From Thermoplasmata archaeon (lineage in GTDB: Archaea > Thermoplasmatota > Thermoplasmata > Lutacidiplasmatales > UBA184): 16,816 bases of DNA. Below the pieces are notes generated by a model that worked only from the letters and a program-made list of their open reading frames with translations, was not told the origin of the DNA and made no database searches. Positions 14,094 through 16,816 of the stretch are shown here, in pieces; position 1 is the stretch's first letter; each line of letters opens with the position of its first letter. Location: NCBI GenBank assembly GCA_030043865.1, contig JASHWZ010000032.1, positions 1 to 16,816 on the forward strand, in the 5' to 3' direction. A program made the position numbers and the translations under genes.

Positions 14094-15227
14094 GTGGCGA
14101 GCGCGGCGTTCGTCCAGCTTTCGGGCGGCATCGTCGAGGCGATGGGGCAGAAACTCGACGCGGCGAAGCCGGTCCCCGAGGGGCTGGTCCTCCGCACCGG
14201 CGACGGCTTCCTGTACGCCTTCCTCGAGGACCCGGATCAGGTCTCCCTGGACACGATCCGTCGCGTGCTCGAGTCCGGCGACGGGAGCCCCGCTCGGCTC
14301 GTGGTGCTCACGCCCGGCCACCTTCCGCTCGCGATCCAGACGGAGATCCAGCAGCGGTCGGGGACGCTCGTGGAGGGGGCGAGGTTCGAAGAGCTCGCCC
14401 GCCAGCTCGGGCTCGAGTCGATGCTGGGGCGCGAACCGCGCCCCCCGGCGGCGGCGCGCCCCCGGCTCCTGCCCAGCACGCAGCTACTCGATGCCGCGAT
14501 GCGGCGGGCCCGGACCTGGCTTGAGTGGGGGGTCCCGGCATTGGCGCTACGCTTCTACCGGCAGGCCGCGGACTTCAAGCCGGGCTTCCTTCCCGCGAAG
14601 ATCGGGATCGGCCGTTCCCTCTTGGGGCTTGGGCTGACCGAGGAGGCCGACCGGATCTTTGGGGAGGTGCTCGTCAATCGGCCGAACGACCTCGACGCCT
14701 GGCTCGGAAAAGCCGCCGTGCTCGGAGCGCGGTCGCGACCGAAGGAGGAGATCGAGGTCTACCGGGCGCTCCTCGCCGAGGACGACGCGCGCGTCGAGGT
14801 CCGCGCCCATCTCGTGGCGGCGCTGGTCGAGCTGGGCGACTGGGCGTCGGCCCGCGTCGAGGTCGAGGCGATGCTCGCGAACACCCCGGAGGACCCGCAG
14901 CTCCGCTTTCTGCACTCGGTGACGCTGCTTCGGACCGGGGAGAAGAGTTCGGCGGACCGGGAGCGCGACGAGTCGCGCCGCCTCGGTCTCACGCCCGAGC
15001 GAGAGACGGCGCTCTGCCTTCACCTCGGCCTTCCCTCCCCGGTCGCGGCGGGCTCGCCGCCCAACGTTCGGGCTCCGCCCGCTTCGCGTCCGGCGCGCGT
15101 CGCTTCCCCGCGCCCGCGGCGGGCCGCTCGCGCCGCTCGACCCGCTCGAAAGAAGTCGCCCCCGCGCCCCGCTCGGTCGCCCCCTCGCGCCGCGCGCCGG
15201 AAGACGCCGAGCCGCAAACGTAAGTAG
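14094..15227 (+). CDS. TPR-repeat protein with a histone-H1-like basic C-terminal tail
   Basis: The 377-residue product has three parts. Residues 1-112 form a compact alpha/beta domain with strands such as LVLRTGDGFLYAFL (31-44) and ARLVVLTPGHLPLA (67-80) and a helix-rich end (FEELARQLGL); it vaguely recalls a restriction-endonuclease-like fold but I cannot confirm any catalytic residues. Residues 128-300 are helix pairs of TPR type, for example RFYRQAADFKPGFLPAKIGIG and EVLVNRPNDLDAWLGKAAVL, about four to five repeats. Residues 317-377 form a Pro/Arg/Lys/Ala/Ser tail with no acidic residue and repeated SPPR/SPR/TPSR elements, resembling linker-histone tails. I infer a scaffold that binds nucleic acid through the tail. 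It starts with GTG and no specific function is known to me. Confidence 0.75.
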   Translation: MASAAFVQLSGGIVEAMGQKLDAAKPVPEGLVLRTGDGFLYAFLEDPDQVSLDTIRRVLESGDGSPARLVVLTPGHLPLAIQTEIQQRSGTLVEGARFEELARQLGLESMLGREPRPPAAARPRLLPSTQLLDAAMRRARTWLEWGVPALALRFYRQAADFKPGFLPAKIGIGRSLLGLGLTEEADRIFGEVLVNRPNDLDAWLGKAAVLGARSRPKEEIEVYRALLAEDDARVEVRAHLVAALVELGDWASARVEVEAMLANTPEDPQLRFLHSVTLLRTGEKSSADRERDESRRLGLTPERETALCLHLGLPSPVAAGSPPNVRAPPASRPARVASPRPRRAARAARPARKKSPPRPARSPPRAARRKTPSRKRK

Positions 15228-15236
15228 GACCGGACC

Positions 15237-15257
15237 GAATCTTCGCACCCCAGAGGT
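15237..15257 (+). promoter_or_regulatory. Promoter/RBS candidates before the BtuF-like gene
   Basis: GAATCTT (15237-15243) is a TATA-like patch about 22 nt before the ATG at 15262, and GAGGT (15253-15257) is a possible Shine-Dalgarno site four bases before it. The two signals imply different modes, leaderless start or read-through from the TPR gene with ribosome binding; the sequence does not settle which applies. Confidence 0.35.
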
Positions 15258-15261
15258 CCGC

Positions 15262-16167
15262 ATGCGCGTCGTCTCGGTCCTGCCCAGCGCGACGGAGATC
15301 GTATTCGCGCTCGGTCACGGAGCGGAGCTGGTCGGTCGGAGCGAGGAGTGCGATTTTCCCGCGGAGGTCCGGTCGCTGCCCGTGGTCATGCGCCCCCGGG
15401 TTTGGGACGCCGACCGCCCGTCGCGCGACATCGACGCCCGCGTGCAAGCCGTCCGGTCGGACGGGAGGAGCCTCTACGAACTGGATATCGCGCTCCTTCG
15501 TCGACTCGAACCCGACGTGATCCTGACCCAGGACCTCTGCGGGGTCTGCTCCGTCACGGACGCGGAGGTCGCGGCGGCCTGCGCGATCGCCGACGTGGCC
15601 CCCGAGATCGTTTCCCTTACCCCGCGGACGCTGCCGGGGGTTTGGGAGAGCATCGTCACGGTCGGTCGGGCCCTCGACGATCCGGAGGCGGGTTGGGGGC
15701 TCGCTCGCCGGCTGCGCGGACGCTCGGAGGACCGTTCGGTACGTGGAAACCGTCCCCGGGTCGCCGTGGTCGAGTGGCTCGACCCGCCGATCCTCGCGGG
15801 GCTCTGGACGCCGGACGTGGTACGTGCGGCCGGAGCGGTCACCATCGGACCTCGGCGCGGTCGCCCCGGCCTCCGGACCGACTGGTCGACGATCGCGGCC
15901 GAGGCCCCGGAGCTGCTCGTGCTGAGCCCGTGCAGCTTCTCGGTCGAGCGGTCTCGGCGGGAGCTCCTGGACCCCGCGCTCCGGGCGGCGATCGCCGCGG
16001 TCCGTCCCCCGCGGGGTGTGTTCGTGGCGGACGAAGCGTACTTCTCCCGACCCGGACCGAGGCTCGCTGACGGGATCGACCTGGTCCGCCATCTGCTCGC
16101 GGGGGACGCTTGGCGCCCCCCGATGCCGATCGAGTCGATCGCAGCGGTCGAAGGGGCCACGGCATGA
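15262..16167 (+). CDS. BtuF-like cobalamin/metal-chelate binding protein without signal peptide
   Basis: The 301-residue product matches the periplasmic-binding-protein type II family of BtuF/FepB (COG0614-like). It opens directly with the first strand, MRVVSVLPSATEIVFALG, with no signal peptide, lipobox or membrane segment, so it is probably cytosolic. Other features: SEECDFP (27-33), ILTQDLCGVC (87-96) with a CxxC pair, the VEWLDPPILAGLWTPDVV segment (170-187), PCSFSVERS (223-231) and VADEAYFSRPGPRLADGIDLV (255-275). These fit a known branch annotated as cobalamin-binding or ABC-transporter substrate-binding protein, whose true role is unclear. No permease or ATPase gene is adjacent. The stop overlaps the next gene as ATGA. 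Confidence 0.8.
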   Translation: MRVVSVLPSATEIVFALGHGAELVGRSEECDFPAEVRSLPVVMRPRVWDADRPSRDIDARVQAVRSDGRSLYELDIALLRRLEPDVILTQDLCGVCSVTDAEVAAACAIADVAPEIVSLTPRTLPGVWESIVTVGRALDDPEAGWGLARRLRGRSEDRSVRGNRPRVAVVEWLDPPILAGLWTPDVVRAAGAVTIGPRRGRPGLRTDWSTIAAEAPELLVLSPCSFSVERSRRELLDPALRAAIAAVRPPRGVFVADEAYFSRPGPRLADGIDLVRHLLAGDAWRPPMPIESIAAVEGATA

Positions 16168-16816
16168 GCTACCGGCCGACCTATACCTACTCGACCGGCT
16201 ACCCCCTCTCGTCCGCCCAACCGACCCGGGTGACGACGTCCCGCCAGGAGCTCGTCCAAATCACGGGCGCGTTCCTCGTGTTGACGCTCGACTTCGTTCT
16301 GATCCTCTACGTGGGAGGCATCGAGCTCTCGGCCCCCGGCCTGCTCGGCAAGCTGCCGCTGTGGTTGGTCGGAGTGACCGCGGCGGTCTCGTCGCTGACG
16401 GCCTTCGTGGCCCACGAGATGGCCCACAAGATCTCGGCCCAGCGAGGCGGCTACTGGGCGGAATTCCGATGGGCGCCGATGTGGCTGCTGCTCTCCATCG
16501 TGACCTCGGTCTTCGGATTCCTGTTCGCGGCCCCGGGGGCGACGGTCGTCGGAGGGATGGGGAACCCGCGCGACTGGGCGAGAACCAGCCTCGCCGGCCC
16601 GCTCACCAATCTCTCGTTCGCCGCCGCATTCTACGTCGGATCGGTGGCGGCGTTCCAGCTGGGGAGTTACGTCTACTTTCCTCTCCTCGTGATCGCGTTC
16701 TTCAACGGCTGGTTCGGCATGTTCAACTTGATCCCGTTCGGGCCGCTGGACGGCGCCAAGGTCCTCCGCTGGAGCACAAAGACTTGGGCCGTGGCGTTCG
16801 CGCTCGGCCTCGTCGC
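16164..16816 (+). CDS. Site-2 protease family (M50) membrane metalloprotease, partial (C-terminus cut by window edge)
   Basis: The first 217 residues of an intramembrane zinc protease are visible. After a polar, Tyr/Ser/Thr-rich cytosolic N-terminus (1-28) come hydrophobic segments at about 32-52, 64-84, 104-124, 146-166 and 170-190. The zinc-binding HEMAH is at 84-88, with Glu85 catalytic. NLIPFGPLDG (188-197) is the second family motif, whose Asp supplies the third zinc ligand, and SLAGPLTNL (142-150) is a further conserved segment. These proteases cut transmembrane substrates, often in signalling; the substrate here is unknown. The ATG overlaps the BtuF-like stop (16164-16167), so the two are likely coupled. 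No PDZ domain is seen in the visible part. Confidence 0.9.
   Translation, partial: MSYRPTYTYSTGYPLSSAQPTRVTTSRQELVQITGAFLVLTLDFVLILYVGGIELSAPGLLGKLPLWLVGVTAAVSSLTAFVAHEMAHKISAQRGGYWAEFRWAPMWLLLSIVTSVFGFLFAAPGATVVGGMGNPRDWARTSLAGPLTNLSFAAAFYVGSVAAFQLGSYVYFPLLVIAFFNGWFGMFNLIPFGPLDGAKVLRWSTKTWAVAFALGLV

Noticed and set aside
1..16816. CRISPR arrays, insertion sequences, integrase or attachment sites, toxin-antitoxin or known defence genes.
   Set aside because: No spaced direct repeats, transposase or integrase motifs, or defence-gene families were seen on either strand; the gene content is mostly housekeeping.

Overview
The window looks like chromosomal DNA of a very GC-rich archaeon, most likely a euryarchaeon. 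The evidence is the gene content: large-subunit protein LX (L18Ae-type), both prefoldin subunits, SRP receptor FtsY, KEOPS subunit Pcc1, an archaeal-style polyprenyl synthase, and AT-rich TATA-like elements about 23-35 nt upstream of many start codons. A Thermoplasmata-related lineage is a guess from overall style; no marker here proves it. There is no rRNA, tRNA, CRISPR array, insertion sequence or prophage that I can see. Coding density is extreme: no gene-free stretch exceeds 300 bases and the longest is about 164 bases.

Layout, left to right. (1) 1-5513, all on the minus strand and read right to left: a ThiI/THUMP-like protein with a destroyed PP-loop, a 75-residue unknown protein, a long-chain-alcohol-oxidase-type GMC flavoprotein, then the conserved archaeal information-processing block LX - prefoldin alpha - FtsY - TrmJ/SpoU-type RNA methyltransferase (cut by the window edge). 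(2) 5577-7883, plus strand: arginyl-tRNA synthetase and an MscL-type mechanosensitive channel with an added zinc ribbon. (3) 7880-9979, minus strand: a GmhB-type HAD phosphatase, a DUF92 membrane protein and QueC (preQ0 synthase, archaeosine pathway). (4) 10044-12974, plus strand: a stand-alone asparagine-synthetase-type PP-loop protein, adenylosuccinate lyase PurB, KEOPS Pcc1 and prefoldin beta. (5) 12978-14039, minus strand: polyprenyl diphosphate synthase, probably for archaeal lipid precursors. (6) 14094-16816, plus strand: a TPR protein with a histone-H1-like basic tail, a signal-peptide-less BtuF-like binding protein and a site-2 protease (cut by the window edge).

Most genes are translation, folding or tRNA-modification housekeeping: ArgRS, QueC, Pcc1, TrmJ-like, the ThiI-like protein, LX, FtsY and prefoldin. 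Adjacent same-strand genes are often joined by ATGA or GTGA overlaps, suggesting coupled translation. In contrast, first genes of units usually lack a clear Shine-Dalgarno site and have a TATA-like element placed so that transcription would start at or very near the start codon, several of which are GTG. This points to widespread leaderless mRNA. Three divergent gene pairs each have one AT-rich element near the middle of the gap; at 14039/14094 it is exactly central between two GTG starts.

The items most worth a second look are the ThiI homologue whose SGGxDS motif is gone, the TPR protein with an acid-free SP/TP-rich basic tail, the symmetric bidirectional promoter between that gene and the lipid-synthesis gene, the alcohol-oxidase-type GMC enzyme with a four-cysteine cluster, and the amidotransferase-less AsnB-like protein. 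I did not find a defence island or a clearly new multi-gene system.
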